From: Maribellus sediminis | GTDB taxonomy: Bacteria > Bacteroidota > Bacteroidia > Bacteroidales > Prolixibacteraceae | DNA length: 64,000 nucleotides | Direction: 5' to 3' | NCBI RefSeq assembly: GCF_011799805.1 | Contig: NZ_WXUB01000001.1 | Coordinates: 372,001 to 436,000 of the forward strand | Shown here: positions 28,701 through 37,824 of the stretch, piece after piece | Layout: each line of letters opens with the position of its first letter | How positions within the stretch are numbered: position 1 is the stretch's first letter | Translations under genes and position numbers: made by a program | The notes under the pieces: generated by a model | What the model was told of the DNA's origin: nothing | Databases searched by the model: none | The model's input: only the letters and a program-made list of their open reading frames with translations

Positions 28701-31700
28701 GAGTTGATACGAGTAATGCGATACCGGTAATAATTGTAGACAGTGTGCCGGCAGCACCCGACTCTATAAGTGGTCTCAGTGGTATTTGTCCGCCTTTGCC
28801 AACGGTTTATTCCATTCCTGATAACGGAGCAGATTCTTATACTTGGTTTGTACCAGGTGGGTGGATCATCCAATCGGGTCAGGGAACAACTTTGCTTACG
28901 GTATCAGTGCCGGCAGTTGCAGTTTCAGGATATGTTAAGGTAGTTGCGAATAATGTTTGCGGATCCAGTGATACAACATTCCATTATGTAAATGTTGCGG
29001 CAGCTGCTTATGTTTATGCCGGTGACGATCAGGTGCTGTGCGAAGGAGCTACTTCAGTGGATCTTCACGGACAGGTTGGCGGTGCTGTTAGTACGAACAA
29101 GAAAGATTGGGAATGGGTAGCTGTCGCAGGTAATAATGGCGATTTTAAGCCGGATGATTTGAATACCACCTATGATTTTCCAGGTGGATTTACAACAGGG
29201 ATTCTTTATGTTGTGCTTACCACCGATATTGAGGTGGTAGGTGGTTGTAATGTCATAGCGGATACAATGATGATCACGGTATTGCCCAATCCAACGGTGG
29301 ATGCCGGAGGACCGGATACCGTTTGTCAGTCTTCAACACCTCTGGCGATAACCTTGTCGGGTGCAAGTGTTGGTGGCGGTGCCGACTCTGCTGCCTGGTC
29401 CATAACATCAGGTGGTGGTGCACTAAGTAGTACAGCGTATACACCAACACCTGATGCGATAACTTACATTCCTGCTGCAGATTTCAACGGAACCGTTACC
29501 TTAACCTTAACAACAAATGCTCTTGGCGATTGTACTCCGGTAAGTGCCAACAGAACCATAATCGTTAATCCTGTTGCAACGGTTAATGCCGGATTAAACG
29601 ATACCATTTGTGCCAATGGCGTAGTTACATTGTCTGGTTCTGTAGGAGGATCTGCAACTTCAGGAAACTGGTCGACCAACGGTGACGGTGATTTTGATGA
29701 TGCTACCGATTTATTTGCCACTTATACCCCCGGTTCCACCGATAGTATTAATGGTACAGTAACTCTGACGCTAAGTACTGATGATCCTATAGGACCATGC
29801 GATGCTGTATCTGATGATGTGCTTATAACGATCACCCCGGTGGCAACAGTTGAAGCCGGTGAGCCCGATACGCTTTGTCAGTCGGCAAGTCCGGTAGCCT
29901 TCTTATTATCCGGTGCAAGTGTCGGAGGAAGTGCTTTAACTGCAGCCTGGTCCAGTTCATCGGGTATCGGATTAAGTAGTACTGCACAAACCGCTACGCC
30001 GGGTAATGTAAGCTATACTCCCCAGGCTAATTTCTATGGAACTGATACTTTAACTTTAACCACAAATGCAACGGGGGAATGTCCGGCCGCAACCGATATC
30101 CGGTTAATAGTTATAGAACCGGCTCCTACGGTTGACGCCGGCGGTCCGGATACGATTTGTGAGGAAGAATTTCCTTCTGCCATTACTCTTGATGGAGCAA
30201 GTGTTGATGGCGGAGCAACAACAGGTACCTGGTCAATTACTTCGGGTGGAGGAAGTTTAGGATTTACCTCAGCAACGGAACAACCCGATACTGTAAGTTA
30301 TACACCTGCCGGCAATTATAGCGGTACGGTAATTTTGTCGCTAACCACAAATGCTCCGGCTACCTGTGATGCCGTTAGTGCCACAAGAACAATTGTTATT
30401 GAATCTGCACCAACGGTTGAAGCCGGTTTAGCGGATACAATTTGTGAAGATGGATCGGTGACGCTGGCCGGTTCGGTTGGGGGAGCTGCCACTTCAGGGA
30501 CATGGAGCGGAGGAGGAGGTTCATTCGATCCCGATGCTTCTGCACTGGATGCCATTTACACACCAAATGCAGCTGAAATAGCGGCCGGTTCAGTAACACT
30601 GACGCTTACCAGTAATGATCCTCCGGGACTGTGTGGAGCTGTTTCCGATACGGTTCGAATTACGATTAATCCACTTGTTGTGGTGGATGCCGGTCCTTAC
30701 GATACGATCTGCCAGGGTGATGCGGCGGCTTTGGCCGGTATTATTAGCGGAGGTGGAAGCAGCGGTTCATGGATTGGCGGCAATGGAACTTTCAGTGGAG
30801 GCAGAAATAACCTGAATGCTACTTATACGCCAACAACTGCCGAAGTAAATGCAGGCTCGGTTACTTTAATACTGCGATCTGATGATCCTGCAGGTCCTTG
30901 CGGACCATTAAGTGATACCACAAAAATCACCATTTATAAGGCTGTTGTGATAACCGCAGATCCAGAAAGCAAAGGGGTATGTGTGGGTGATTCAACTGCC
31001 TTGACGGTTGTGGCAAGTGGTAGTCAGTTGGCTTACCAATGGCACAAAAACGGAGTTCCTATCCCGGGCGCCGATACATCAATACTTCAGTTTAGCTCGG
31101 TAAGTTTAGCTGATGACGCCAGTTATTATGTGGTAGTAAGCGGTGCTTCAGAGTGCTCATCTGATACTTCAAATACGGTGACCATTAACGTTGATGCTCC
31201 TATTGCCATAAGCAATCAGCCCGATTCATTGATCCGCTGTGAAGGTACCAATGCGACCTTTAGTGTTACAGCTGATGCTGGAGGTTTGCCACTGAATTAC
31301 CAGTGGCGGCATAACGGAGCTGACATACCTGGTGCTACCTTATCTGCATATATGGTAGCGGGGGTCACTGCAGCTGATTCTGGTCGTTACGATGTGGTGA
31401 TCAGCTCAACAGCAGGATTTACCTGTGATTCCACAATCTCCGATATCGCAACATTGACTGTCAACGGGCCGGGAACAATGGAACGCTTAGGAACCGACTC
31501 ACTAACAATTTGTATGGATTCCACGATTTCAGCTATCAAATATATTATTGGCGGTTCAGCAACCGGTTATACGCTTTCAGGCTTCCTTCCTGCCGGAGTG
31601 ACGCCTTCCATGAGCGGAGATACCTTGACCATTTCAGGAGCGCCAACCGAATCAGGAACATTCGATTTTGCCGTTACAACAACCGGCAGTCCTTGCGCGG

Positions 31701-34700
31701 ATACTTCCTTAAGCGGACAAATTATCGTTGAGGATGTGGCTACTATCAGCCTGGCCGGCGGAAATGCCACTATACCACTGTGTATTAATAATCCGCTGCC
31801 GACCATTACTTATTCAATAGGAGGAAACGCCGACTCAGCTTTAATCATATGGGATTCGGTTCCATCCGGTATCAACGCCAGCTACAACTCATCCAACGGA
31901 TATTTTACCATCAGCGGAACACCAACTTCAGCCGGAATTTATCCGTTCACTGTTGCAACTGTGGGTTCGCCCTGTGGAAATCCTACCTTATCAGGAGAGA
32001 TAACCGTCACTCCGGATGCAATCATCGCATTAACCAGTGGTCCCGACAGTCAGGCTATTTGTATTGGATCGCCCATCGATCAGCTTACTTATGCCATTGG
32101 AGGTTCGGCCGACGGTGCCGTTATTGCCTCAGGTTCTTTGCCCAATGGCGTGAATCTGACTCAACAAAATGACAGTGTTTATACCATTTCCGGTACACCA
32201 AGCCAGGCGGGTACCTATACCTTTATCATTTCTACAACAGGAAACTGCCTGAATGTTTCAGATACCGCAGTTATAACAGTAGATGTGTTACCAGTTGGCG
32301 GGTCATTGAGCCCAGCTACTGATAAAGAGTGTGGTGAGGTTAACGATGGAATTTTGACACTGAGTAACTATACCGGCACCATTTTACGCTGGGAATCGTC
32401 GATTGATGCAGGTTTTAGCTGGGATACGCTTATCGGAACATCAGACACCTATACCTATACCAATCTTCAGCAGTTTACGCAATTCCGGGCAGTAGTTGGA
32501 AATGCTACCTGCGGAGAAACCTATTCAAATGTTGCCACTATAACGGTGGTTCCGTCGTTCACCCCTGTGATCAATGTATCAGGAGGTAATGTATGTACCG
32601 GTGAGCCGATCACACTTTGGGCGACGGCAGAGATTTTGCCGGATACAATTGGAATTATCCAGGGTGGTCATTTTAACTATGCCAACCCTAAGGGATGGAA
32701 CAGTTACCTGGATGGAGTGCTGGGAAATCCTCGCTTACCGGCGAATAACGATAACGAGAAGGAGGACAGGTGGGCTGAGACCAATGGACCAAAAACATTC
32801 TGCGGCGGAAAATTATTTGATTCAGAGGATAAGAAATTTGCCCTTGTAAGTGGTCAGTTTAGTTCCTGGCTCGAAACACCGACATTTAACCTGATTGCCA
32901 TGTCATCGGCCGAACTTTCATTTGACCAGGCCTATATATTTTCAGGCGGTGCAACAGGTACAGTAGAACTGTCAACAGATGGCGGTCTTAATTACAACAT
33001 TGTTTTGGCAGAATACAACGATACCTTAATGAGTGGAATGCCCAATGTTGTAAATCCTGTTGACATTGATCTATCGCCCTACCTTGGAATGAACAACCTG
33101 AAACTCCGTTTTAACTTCAACAGTCCCAACGCATGCAGCGTTTGGGCGCTGGATAATATTAGTATACCCACACCTCAGCCCGACATAGAATACGAATGGG
33201 GACCGGTAGCGGAAATCCCCGGAGGTTCAGGTGAACTGGTTGTTGTGGTACCTCCAACAACTACAACATATACCTTAACGGTTTATATCATGGGATGTCC
33301 CGGAACAGCAACGGATACGCTCATTACAGTTTACGACAATCCCGAAGTCTTTACATCGAATACCTGTGTGGGCGATACGGCAACCTTCGCTCAATCGACT
33401 TTATACGATGGAACCTGGACCGTAAGCGGAGGTGGAAGTATCGACAATAACGGGCTGTTTACCGCCGACTCTGCAGGTTGTTTCGAAGCTACTTTTACCA
33501 CAAGTTCAGGAGATTGCTTCGGAACGGCCAACTTTATGGTGTTCCCGGCTGCACCGCTGCCTGATGTGGATTCAGGGTGCGGCCCTATTAACCTTACTCC
33601 TCCGCCAACTGTGGCAGGATTTGACATTCAGTATAATTTCCTTGGAGGCGACGGTGACTGGACCTATGATAACATTCCGCCAACAGCTGATAATTGTGAA
33701 GGTTATCCGATCCAAATTCGTTACATCACATCAGAAGTTTGTGATACCGTTTCAATCGGTACAATCAATGAATGTAGCGTTTCTGATGTATTCCTGAGAC
33801 GTGTCGACCAGACACCGCCAACATTCACAGTGCCGAAGGATACTACGCTCACAAAAAATGAAAGCTGCGAATACAGTGCCGATCCATCGATTACGGGCTA
33901 TGCATCTAACCTGGCAGACAATTGTGCACTTCTTGGGGGACAGATTGCAACCTATATCGACGATACAATTATCGGTTTATGTGCCGATACCATTTTCCGT
34001 TACTGGACACTGATTGACGATTGCGGCAACGATACCACACAGATTCAAACCATTGCTATTGCCGATAACGGTTATGCACCGACATTTACCGTTCCGGCCG
34101 ACTTCACCATTTATAAAAATGCCGATTGTACCTACGATGCTTCGATTTCAATTACCGGTGATGTGACCGATGAGGACGATAATTGTGCTGTGGGGCTGGA
34201 AGCTACTTATGCCGACACCTTAAGAGATGGCTCTTGTGTGGATACCATTTACCGTTACTGGACACTTGTGGATGATTGCGGAAGCGACAGTACACAAATC
34301 CAAACCATCATAGTTGTTGATAACACTGCCCCGGAATTCGATCCGGTAGCCCAGGATTCAGGCATCCAATGTTCGACCACCGATCCCGATCTTGAACCGG
34401 CTTACCTGGCCTGGCTGGCCAACCACGCAGGGGCAGATGCTAACGACCAGTGCGACCTGAATTTGGTTTGGACGGCTGATACCGCAACTACAAGCTGGAC
34501 CGGTGATCCGGGAAATATCAGCAGATTGGTAACATTTGTCGTTACCGACGGTTGCGGAAATTCGGATACCACATCCGCCACATTCACCATCGTTGATTCG
34601 ATACCTCCTGATTTATACTGTCCGGGTGATTTTACCGATACCATTCCGCCTGACAGTTGTTCTATTTATAAGTTGACCATGGATACGGTTTGGGCAGTTG

Positions 34701-37378
34701 ACGATTGTTCGATACCGGAATTAAATTGGACAATAGTGCGACCAGATGGCTCATCTTACACAGGAAGCGGGCAGGTAAACAACGAAACCTTTGAAGTGGG
34801 AATTTCTTACGTTTATTACGAAGCTGTTGATAATGCGGGACTAACAGATACCTGTTCGTTTAGTGTTGAGGTGAAACAAATTGATATTGCGGATACCATG
34901 TACCAGTGTCCTCAGGATTATTGGGAGGCAGACGCCGATGCCAGTTGTGAGGCTTATCTCGATCTCGATTCCTTGTACATTATATCCGATCCGTGTAATG
35001 TCTTTGATTCCATCTGGCACGATTCTCCATATAGCAGCGATCCGCAAGATGCCGACGGTTCGTATCCGATAGGAACCACCAATTTTAACTGGTATATCCG
35101 TAACATTTCTGGTGTGATTGAAAGCTGTCCGGTGACAGTAGTTGTGAATGATGATTATGCACCAACAATAACCTGCCCAGGCAATGTGGAAGACAGCGTA
35201 TACAATGGAGGTTGTGACAAAATTCCGGATAATATTGGCCTTCCAATTTTGAGCAGTGATTGTAGCCCGCTGGAATTGTACTACGAATTAACCTTGCCGG
35301 ATAGCAGCACCTATGCCGATTCCGGTTTAGTAAATAATTACCGTTTCCCAATCGGACGTACCGATGTTATGTACATCGTTCAGGATACTTTTGGCAATGC
35401 CGATTCCTGTACTTTCTATGTACTTATCAAGGATACCATCAGTGAAGGTTACGAATTTGAATGTCCAAATCCGGATACCATAAAGGAATATGCAGATGCA
35501 AACTGTTTCGCACCAATTAATCTGGGAACTCCTACCATAATTGATACCTGTGATGCCATAGATACATTCTGGCACACTTCGCCCTACGGAGATGCTCTCG
35601 ATCCTAGCGACGATTACCCGATTGGAGCAACCACGTTCTATTGGGTTATCAGAAATTATGCCGGAGACCTTGATTCCTGTGAAGTAAATATCGTGGTTTA
35701 CGATACACTTACTCCTTATTTTACTTACTGTCCGCCTAATGCCATCGATAGTTTGACTAACAATGATTGTGACCTGGTTTCTGATCAGGTTCAAAGTCCG
35801 CGGATTAGTGGAGACTGTAGCCCGCTGGAATTGCTGTATGAACTTTATTTGCCCAACGGAGATACAGTATACGGAACTGATTCGTCAGCAACTTATTATC
35901 CTTATCCTCCGGGACGTACTGATGTTCATTATATCTTAAGAGATTCTGCCGGAAATGAAGACTATTGCGATTTTTATGTCCTTATTAAAGTGGATCTGGA
36001 AGAAGGACAGGATATTGACTACCCCGATAATTTTGTGGAAGAATGGGCCGATCGCGACAGTTGCGGTGCATGGGTAACTCTTCTGCCGGTAACTGTGCTT
36101 GATACCTGTGATGCCATCGATTCGGTATGGCAAGATTCGGAAATCTATATTGATTCGATGAATCCGAGCGGATTCTATCCGATAGATACCACCGTATTTA
36201 ACTGGTATGTAAGGGAACGCGACGGAACTGTTCACACCTATCCGGTTACGGTGCTGGTACACGATTATATGCCGGAGTTGACCTGTCCGCCGGATACTAC
36301 CGTATTTGCGCTCTATAATGAAACCTATGCCATTTTGGAATTGGCGCCACCGATTTTCCACGATAACTGTCCGGATTCAACCCTGATATGGGATGCGTGG
36401 TGGCAAGCTACCCCTGTACTGACTTATGGCGATACCGCTTCAAACGGTATAAATATTCTTACCGGACCTGATACTTTCAACATAGGAGTAACTTATATCG
36501 AATATACCTTTACCGATCAGCATGGTCATGATACAACCTGTACCTTCACAGTAACCGTGGAGGCAGCACCGGAAATTGAATGTCCGCCAAGTGATACCTT
36601 CTATGCCGATGATCAGTGTGAATACTGGTTTGATCCGGGGGTAGCCACATTGATAAAAGGAGCACAACCTATTTGGTGGACCTGGACCGTGACCGATGAG
36701 AACGGAACTATCCTTGATTTTGGACGTGATACAACAACGGCTACCGATACCGTTCTGAGCCCGATTGTACCCACAGCGCCAAATGAATATCCGTTCCAGC
36801 TTGGTGTTACAACCATAACCTGGACGGCAGAGAACCTGGCCGGTGCCGATACCTGTTCGCACTTTATAGAAGTGATCGACACCACACCTCCTGTATTCTA
36901 CGAACTCGACTCGCTCGAAGACTGTATGGAAGTGATTCAATTTGCCATTTACAGTTCATCGGAACAGGACCTGTATTATCCCGACCGGCCCGACCATATT
37001 GTATTCGAACAGGGCGATACCACGCTCGATTTAACTATACTGGATGAATACGACGATAACTGCGAATTAAGTTGTGTCGATAGTATCACCTGGGTGATCG
37101 ATTTCTCAGCATATACCTACCAGGACGGAACCAACGTGCCTGCTCAGGACAGTGCTTACTGGGGGCATGGGCAATTGTCGGACTGGAACATATATAATAG
37201 TTCAGGAGCCTATACCGGAACGGAACTACGCTTCCCGGGCGACGGCACCTATATGGGAGATGTAGAGCACTGGATCAACTATTTTGTTACCGACTGTGCA
37301 GGTAATACCTCGCTGGTAGGACGGAGAAGGATTATTGTAACACCACGACCTAAAATTGAAAAACTGAATTTTTACTAG
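19709..37378 (+). CDS. Giant multidomain type IX-associated surface protein, 5889 residues
   Basis: A roughly 600-kDa secreted protein, probably a surface filament or adhesin. It starts at a GTG that directly follows an in-frame TAG; a basic n-region and hydrophobic segment (to about residue 30) form a signal peptide. Domains in order, with approximate residues: HYR-like units (59-320); a beta-rich region opening GNWNDTATWGG (346-840); two MBG units flanking a YDG unit (925-1257); PKD-like units (1260-2390); Ig-like units (2390-2660); three AGGDTTIC repeats (2660-2920); seven AGxxDTxC repeats (to 3744); two Ig domains (3750-3917); three putative-Ig units (3920-4190); a jelly-roll/MAM-like domain (4310-4490); many HYR-like units (4690-5880). 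It ends VTPRPKIEKLNFY with no recognisable type IX sorting domain. Neighbours suggest it works with the PorP-like barrel and the 3058-residue protein. Confidence 0.9.
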   Translation: MTKQPHNQIFKTAVFILAVIAVLMGNLSVCGSVVSPNHSILLSSENPEQQVTQNDTTDLVCPEDLSTYTDLNSCDALITSGLSILDPENSISSLNWQMTGATQDQSPTSGVNQLSSYVFNEGTTTITYRGRTRYNNPVFCSFTVTVSDNEVPRLIYSPGDITVSNIPGECFAKVSWTELIVSDNCVPKESLIVDGSRRSGDNFVVGETEVVYRISDGVNETMHRFTVRVVDREAPVLTAPEPIVIVCGEEVEDAFTDWDHFEQTGGKVSDNCAVDYSSFRYVRQTSSDIRCPYTITRTYSIADVNGNFTEVKRVIQVTGEEPEEIQEDKSDLFLKSAMADFTAQQSGNWNDTATWGGAIPTSADDVTISSGITVTVDSTAFCNSISLNGTLNYGVDSTLFVYGDWTNDGSFNAGGGSVEFIGSNTALISGGSTSIFYNLTVNKGSSRATILNVGSTGGVTCTHSFTISNGLFRPISGTVNLSMSSGFNIPGSAGIEIDGASVTGSDYSITNNGLFKIISGDVSLGEATGNSLQTASGGTFQMEGGTLSVAGRLFNTAGTANIIGGTIYVSKNGHNSGTYASFDMSISTVLSITGGTIIFEKPNSGSAGDIWIRSGGSKNITGGTFQIGGTLTTAGSTFIINSPYSLYDLKINSNNNPSLQIAGSDLAISHLLTMNGGNIDATSYDLILSNSSTGALSYSSGYVSGNLQRAIASSGSPIYLFPVGNSSNYTPLSLTFNSLNSGGNVTIASISGDDSNIGSSFLNSGQSVNNYWTVNNSGVAFNTVNGTFNFPPGLGDGGSYIVGSYNGSWTYPTVSSSSSTSVSFSSATSLGSSYALAECTPPSAPTAGNVSTTYDGNSHTGTATAAIPASEVIDWYDASTGGNSTTAPSGTNVGTYSAWAESRNTLTGCVSDTRTLVTVEINTASLTVTATDDSKTYDGVSYSGGNGVSYSGFIAGEDETVLGGTLTYSGTSQGAVDVGSYVITPGGLTSSNYSITFVGGTLTVGQRDLTVTATASDKVYDGNTTATVTLSSDALGGDDVTISYTSATFDTKDVGAGKTVTVSGISIGGTDAGNYNLTNASTTTTAAITGIPLTVTATDDSKTYDGVSYSGGNGVSYSGFIAGEDETVLGGTLTYSGTSQGAVDVGSYVITPGGLTSSNYSITFVGGNLEITAIIVTPSITAENKCYDGTTSVTLSSQTLTGVLSVDDVTLVVGSVSFDNSGDGSGKTITATGLTLSGTDATNYTLSSTTATTTADIYPLPTATISGTTTICEGDATDLTITLTGTQPWSITYTDGTTPVTVNNITSSPHTISVSPSANSTYTLTDVSDANCDGTVSGSAAIAVRPAPTVTISGTTAVCQNSSPTPQINITNTSAHAVRLTYNINDTVTNTVALNTGASTFISQATTSAGVFNYHFESVEYQTAPNCVTTLDDTITIAIYPTPTVNPITDKTYCNDDYIVSGIAFSGPVPGTTFEWMNSNTSIGLGAGGTGNIPEFRATNDTDDPISATITVTPTANGCVGPDETFTITVRPTLRASISGNDTVCLNSASPLITFTNPIGLPVNVSYNIGSSPQPALTIPAHDSVQVAVPTGTAGTFVYDPVKVAYLDGTCDESFPGTATVVVNPAAVAISTPSSQNICSGDSIIPIVLTSATPDVTYSWVRNNTSVTGIAASGVGDTITGALTNTSGSAITVIFNITPIYDGCPGTPSTARVTVYPVPELVLTPDSQMRCSGEPIGSIAPSTTSGGGGTFTWTRDHLDDVIGVDASGTGAVPSTTITNLTNEPIIVNFIFTTTSVNGCYVVADTAKILVNPTPQIIDTSETICNSGTFNVTPVDGPYGVVPLGTTYKWAIQTVEAGISGASASTDDGVTSISGTLSNSSSSAQSVIYAVTPYYGDCPRGELFLLTVTVTPEPDIDTMYKSVCSEESFNVTPLNNTDGVVPAGTTYEWEVLFEPAGVTGANGGSGSNISDTLVNSSNTNKVVSYTVWPTAGVCAGDSFILEVTVKPIPVIINLDTIACSEETFTVTPVHGTDGVVPAGTTYSWTIPDMPDGMTGGSPGSGASVISGTLTNSSDTAQTAIYTVTPTAGGCPGSPFEVQVTVYPKPAINPIRDTICSGGDFNLIPEDGVNGSIPAGTTYSWSAPVVTGIDGISAGTNETSISDTLINNNTTVRTVTYTVTPTSGDCDGVPFSVIITVNPQFTVSNMSATVCSDEAFSIVPVNGINGTVPAGTTYSWSAPTTVYGSTGGGDGSGTSITDTLFNPSIHVDTVTYIVSPTSGSCSGNDFTLKVIVNPIPDVTIGGDDSTCYGALAPYVTFTNNVDLPVTATYKINGGADFTIDIGGNSSDSVAATVNQEGTFIYSLESVSYQSTPYCSTPLTDTATIVVRPVTTVIISRSPSGAVCEGTPVTFTSAVANEGTGATYLWYVNGVSTDSTGTTYTPTDLSNKDTVRLVVTTTSGTPCPGPNSSNQIIMTVNPLNIPDVTIYESLNDICEGTSVTFTADPVINGGTNPTFEWFLNDNPVGGNSLTYVTDSLNDGDQVKVVLTADPSASCPGPPDTSNVVVMTVSLLDTVSVSVSVTADTVCVGTPVTLTATPVNGGSTPAYQWRKNGVNVGTNSSTYTYTPLNNDQVSVILTSNATCTAGNPAYSDTVTMTIDPLPTASAGGDTTICVEEAVTLSGATAGNGTILWTHDGNGTLVDSTTLTPTYTSAATDEGTTVTLTLTVAGENSCGTDTATASYTINIDPLPVAIAGGNDTICSNATATVSGASATNGNIAWTYAGAGSLINPGTLTPTYIADAADAGNDVILTLVVSSNNVCGTASDTAYYTIHIDSLPTASAGGDTTICVNETATVSGATAANGTILWTENGAGTITSGAATLTPTYTPAAGDEGNDVILTMTVTSDNTCGIAKATAFYTVTVNPSIDASVSIVADATEVCDGDEITFTATPVNGGASPGYNWLINGASAGAVDSSVFKINTLADGDIISVEMTSDALCAIGVDTSNAIPVIIVDSVPAAPDSISGLSGICPPLPTVYSIPDNGADSYTWFVPGGWIIQSGQGTTLLTVSVPAVAVSGYVKVVANNVCGSSDTTFHYVNVAAAAYVYAGDDQVLCEGATSVDLHGQVGGAVSTNKKDWEWVAVAGNNGDFKPDDLNTTYDFPGGFTTGILYVVLTTDIEVVGGCNVIADTMMITVLPNPTVDAGGPDTVCQSSTPLAITLSGASVGGGADSAAWSITSGGGALSSTAYTPTPDAITYIPAADFNGTVTLTLTTNALGDCTPVSANRTIIVNPVATVNAGLNDTICANGVVTLSGSVGGSATSGNWSTNGDGDFDDATDLFATYTPGSTDSINGTVTLTLSTDDPIGPCDAVSDDVLITITPVATVEAGEPDTLCQSASPVAFLLSGASVGGSALTAAWSSSSGIGLSSTAQTATPGNVSYTPQANFYGTDTLTLTTNATGECPAATDIRLIVIEPAPTVDAGGPDTICEEEFPSAITLDGASVDGGATTGTWSITSGGGSLGFTSATEQPDTVSYTPAGNYSGTVILSLTTNAPATCDAVSATRTIVIESAPTVEAGLADTICEDGSVTLAGSVGGAATSGTWSGGGGSFDPDASALDAIYTPNAAEIAAGSVTLTLTSNDPPGLCGAVSDTVRITINPLVVVDAGPYDTICQGDAAALAGIISGGGSSGSWIGGNGTFSGGRNNLNATYTPTTAEVNAGSVTLILRSDDPAGPCGPLSDTTKITIYKAVVITADPESKGVCVGDSTALTVVASGSQLAYQWHKNGVPIPGADTSILQFSSVSLADDASYYVVVSGASECSSDTSNTVTINVDAPIAISNQPDSLIRCEGTNATFSVTADAGGLPLNYQWRHNGADIPGATLSAYMVAGVTAADSGRYDVVISSTAGFTCDSTISDIATLTVNGPGTMERLGTDSLTICMDSTISAIKYIIGGSATGYTLSGFLPAGVTPSMSGDTLTISGAPTESGTFDFAVTTTGSPCADTSLSGQIIVEDVATISLAGGNATIPLCINNPLPTITYSIGGNADSALIIWDSVPSGINASYNSSNGYFTISGTPTSAGIYPFTVATVGSPCGNPTLSGEITVTPDAIIALTSGPDSQAICIGSPIDQLTYAIGGSADGAVIASGSLPNGVNLTQQNDSVYTISGTPSQAGTYTFIISTTGNCLNVSDTAVITVDVLPVGGSLSPATDKECGEVNDGILTLSNYTGTILRWESSIDAGFSWDTLIGTSDTYTYTNLQQFTQFRAVVGNATCGETYSNVATITVVPSFTPVINVSGGNVCTGEPITLWATAEILPDTIGIIQGGHFNYANPKGWNSYLDGVLGNPRLPANNDNEKEDRWAETNGPKTFCGGKLFDSEDKKFALVSGQFSSWLETPTFNLIAMSSAELSFDQAYIFSGGATGTVELSTDGGLNYNIVLAEYNDTLMSGMPNVVNPVDIDLSPYLGMNNLKLRFNFNSPNACSVWALDNISIPTPQPDIEYEWGPVAEIPGGSGELVVVVPPTTTTYTLTVYIMGCPGTATDTLITVYDNPEVFTSNTCVGDTATFAQSTLYDGTWTVSGGGSIDNNGLFTADSAGCFEATFTTSSGDCFGTANFMVFPAAPLPDVDSGCGPINLTPPPTVAGFDIQYNFLGGDGDWTYDNIPPTADNCEGYPIQIRYITSEVCDTVSIGTINECSVSDVFLRRVDQTPPTFTVPKDTTLTKNESCEYSADPSITGYASNLADNCALLGGQIATYIDDTIIGLCADTIFRYWTLIDDCGNDTTQIQTIAIADNGYAPTFTVPADFTIYKNADCTYDASISITGDVTDEDDNCAVGLEATYADTLRDGSCVDTIYRYWTLVDDCGSDSTQIQTIIVVDNTAPEFDPVAQDSGIQCSTTDPDLEPAYLAWLANHAGADANDQCDLNLVWTADTATTSWTGDPGNISRLVTFVVTDGCGNSDTTSATFTIVDSIPPDLYCPGDFTDTIPPDSCSIYKLTMDTVWAVDDCSIPELNWTIVRPDGSSYTGSGQVNNETFEVGISYVYYEAVDNAGLTDTCSFSVEVKQIDIADTMYQCPQDYWEADADASCEAYLDLDSLYIISDPCNVFDSIWHDSPYSSDPQDADGSYPIGTTNFNWYIRNISGVIESCPVTVVVNDDYAPTITCPGNVEDSVYNGGCDKIPDNIGLPILSSDCSPLELYYELTLPDSSTYADSGLVNNYRFPIGRTDVMYIVQDTFGNADSCTFYVLIKDTISEGYEFECPNPDTIKEYADANCFAPINLGTPTIIDTCDAIDTFWHTSPYGDALDPSDDYPIGATTFYWVIRNYAGDLDSCEVNIVVYDTLTPYFTYCPPNAIDSLTNNDCDLVSDQVQSPRISGDCSPLELLYELYLPNGDTVYGTDSSATYYPYPPGRTDVHYILRDSAGNEDYCDFYVLIKVDLEEGQDIDYPDNFVEEWADRDSCGAWVTLLPVTVLDTCDAIDSVWQDSEIYIDSMNPSGFYPIDTTVFNWYVRERDGTVHTYPVTVLVHDYMPELTCPPDTTVFALYNETYAILELAPPIFHDNCPDSTLIWDAWWQATPVLTYGDTASNGINILTGPDTFNIGVTYIEYTFTDQHGHDTTCTFTVTVEAAPEIECPPSDTFYADDQCEYWFDPGVATLIKGAQPIWWTWTVTDENGTILDFGRDTTTATDTVLSPIVPTAPNEYPFQLGVTTITWTAENLAGADTCSHFIEVIDTTPPVFYELDSLEDCMEVIQFAIYSSSEQDLYYPDRPDHIVFEQGDTTLDLTILDEYDDNCELSCVDSITWVIDFSAYTYQDGTNVPAQDSAYWGHGQLSDWNIYNSSGAYTGTELRFPGDGTYMGDVEHWINYFVTDCAGNTSLVGRRRIIVTPRPKIEKLNFY
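22482..22709 (+). repeat. Perfect 228-bp direct repeat, copy 1 (MBG domain)
   Basis: Identical, base for base, to 22983-23210, 501 bp (167 codons) downstream in the same frame. It encodes one MBG-type Ig-like domain containing KTYDGVSYSGG. Between the copies is a YDG-type unit (22710-22982). Confidence 0.95.
22983..23210 (+). repeat. Perfect 228-bp direct repeat, copy 2 (MBG domain)
   Basis: Second copy of the 22482-22709 unit with no substitutions, even at synonymous sites. It is followed by a different, diverged YDG-like unit that contains NKCYDGTTSVTL. Confidence 0.95.
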
Positions 37379-37534
37379 ATGAAACGAGATTCCGACATAA
37401 AATTTACAATGATGTTCCGGGCGACAGCCCCGGATGGCACTGGCCCGGCTAAGCGGGGAGCAGCCCTGCTGCATAGCGAGGCACCACAACGGTTTGGCAG
37501 ATCGTCCTGCCCGGCAGGGCGGGGTACTCTACCC

Positions 37535-37618
37535 GCAGGGTTGACATTTTGTATGCCCGGGACGGGTCACAAGGTCGCAGGGTTGACATTTTGTAAGCCC
37601 GGGACGGGTCATAAGGTG
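37535..37618 (+). repeat. Two tandem copies of a 42-bp unit
   Basis: Units 37535-37576 and 37577-37618 differ at only a few positions; each begins GCAGGGTTGACATTTTGTA and includes CCCGGGACGGGTCA. There are no unique spacers, so it is not CRISPR. Confidence 0.9.
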
Positions 37619-37824
37619 ACAGGAAGCGTTCACAGATTGACAGGACGGATTAAAGAGCATTCTGAAGTGGTATTCGTGTGTGGGCTCTCCCCTTCAGGGG
37701 CCGGGGGTAGCAAAGGAGCAGGAAGAATGAATGATGAATATCGATTAACGATTGAAGATTTTAGAAGTAAGCTGACGAACGAAATTCGAATTGGAAGAAT
37801 AGATACAACTGAAACAGTAAACAA

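Noticed and set aside
19709-37378. Frameshift or assembly fusion explaining the giant size
   Set aside because: The frame is uninterrupted, domain types change gradually and each domain is complete, as expected for genuine giant surface proteins of this phylum.
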